A DNA stretch of 64,000 nt from Prorocentrum cordatum. Lineage: Eukaryota; Sar; Dinophyceae; Prorocentrales; Prorocentraceae. The notes beneath the pieces were generated by a model, which ran no database searches, was not told the origin of the DNA, and was given only the letters and a program-made list of their open reading frames with translations. The DNA lies in NCBI GenBank assembly GCA_963575745.1, contig CAUYUJ010005592.1, positions 483,166 to 547,165 on the forward strand, in the 5' to 3' direction. A program made the translations under genes and the position numbers. Below, piece after piece: positions 63,317-64,000 of the stretch; the first letter of the stretch is position 1, and each line of letters begins with the position of its first letter.

Positions 63317-64000
63317 GTGCCAGATCTTCACTCACCCAGCCCCCCCCCATCCGCTGTAGCGGGTGCGTCGGCGACGGGCGGACGACGACGGACGACGACG
63401 ACGGACGAGTCGGCGGCGGACGGCGACGGCGGACGAGATGGGGCATGCTGAGTCGACGACGGGCGACAACGGACGACGACGGACAGCAACGGTGACGGCG
63501 GCGACGGCGACGACGACGAAGACGACGACGGCGGCGTGTCGTTTGTGTGGCGGCGGCTCGCGGTCGCGGCCGCGGTGCGGTCCCGCGGTGAGGGCCCGCG
63601 GCGCGCGGCCCCTCCCCGACGCCGTGCGTGCTCGGTGGAGGTGTCCCGTTCGGTGGAGGCGCGACCTCCGCCAACTCGTTCGGCTTTCGCCATTGGAGAC
63701 GGCATCTCCTCTCTCCGCCATCGTCACCCCCCCCCGCATGCGTTCCTCGCGGGTAACTGACTGGCTGAACTGGTCGCACTCGTTACGCGCCAACTCTATG
63801 CTCGGCGGGCGAGGGCGCGGTATATCCTCCCTCCGTCTGGTTCCCACCTCCTCTCCGTCGACTATTCCCTCCTCATTCAATTCCGCAGCATTCCTTGTCC
63901 GTCATCGTCGTCGCCAGCATCGCCTTCATCATCGGCATCGTCATCATCATCGTCATCATCACCACCCCCCGATGGGCGGGCTGGGCCCTCAGAGAAAGGA
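63317..64000. other. GAC/GACG repeats and a gamma-repeat fragment; no gene
   Basis: 63370-63535 is (GGACGAC)n/(GACGGC)n. A CTCGGCGGGCGAGGGCGCGG fragment of repeat gamma is at about 63790-63830. 63900-63970 is (CAT/CGT)(CAT)n. Confidence 0.7.

Noticed and set aside
61052-63331. Minus-strand ORF of 759 codons over gene D
   Set aside because: Extreme GC leaves all frames open. The minus product is Arg/Ala/Gly/Pro-only without structure, whereas the plus frame has long coherent helices.

Overview
The window looks like nuclear DNA from a dinoflagellate. Four independent signs support this. (1) Non-LTR retroelement remains at the left end carry a reverse transcriptase followed by a C2H2 finger and a GPPC-type domain that I associate with dinoflagellate elements. 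(2) An intact Mei2-like RRM gene is present; I recall this family as expanded in dinoflagellates. (3) A degenerate spliced-leader (DinoSL) sequence lies at 35880-35902. (4) Genes on the right have short introns with mostly GC donors and AG acceptors. The DNA is very GC-rich, full of low-complexity tracts, and contains one 100-N gap. Genus is not determinable; Prorocentrum- or Symbiodiniaceae-like features are a guess. Nothing looks bacterial, organellar or CRISPR-like.

Layout. 1-7.1 kb: decayed mobile DNA. This comprises a repeat-rich reading frame on the minus strand, then on the plus strand a reverse transcriptase, a zinc finger and a methyltransferase-like domain broken by stops and frameshifts, then a second unrecognised decayed coding block. 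7.1-33 kb: mostly repeat DNA (CTC/GGA microsatellites, minisatellites with 12- to about 230-bp units, fold-back elements, dispersed repeats, and a GGCCTCTTGG-type degenerate repeat seen in several places), with islands of broken retroelement ORF (zinc-ribbon plus coiled coil at 12-13 kb; another zinc-ribbon at 17.2 kb). 33.0-34.2 kb: the Mei2-like RRM gene. 35.9-37.4 kb: a gap-spanning ORF whose 5' end carries the relict spliced leader, so probably a retroposed mRNA. 37.4-43 kb: repeats, duplicated modules and weak ORFs. 43.2-45.4 kb: a decayed minus-strand gene with a Cys-rich N-terminal part. 45.4-46.6 kb: a sharply AT-rich island.

46.8-63.3 kb is the gene-rich part. Three multi-exon plus-strand genes (A, B, C) can be assembled by hand because exon phases match across introns; a fourth, largely single-exon ORF (D) follows. 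None of their products is recognised. Their introns are the most interesting thing here: 44-130 bp in most cases, GC-AG in most cases, several flanked by short direct repeats such as AGGCG, several carrying hairpins or an AGCTGCAGCTC palindrome, several filled with GAC/GTC repeats, and one of about 850 bp made almost wholly of GA repeats. This is what one expects of introner-like (mobile intron) insertion, a hypothesis stated in Part 2. Between B and C lies a roughly 3-kb satellite built on a 64-bp unit, flanked on both sides by a second related repeat family.

Limits: everything is from reading the sequence. Comparisons with known families are from memory and no search was run. Most of the extreme-GC DNA is open in several frames, so ORF length alone was not used as evidence.
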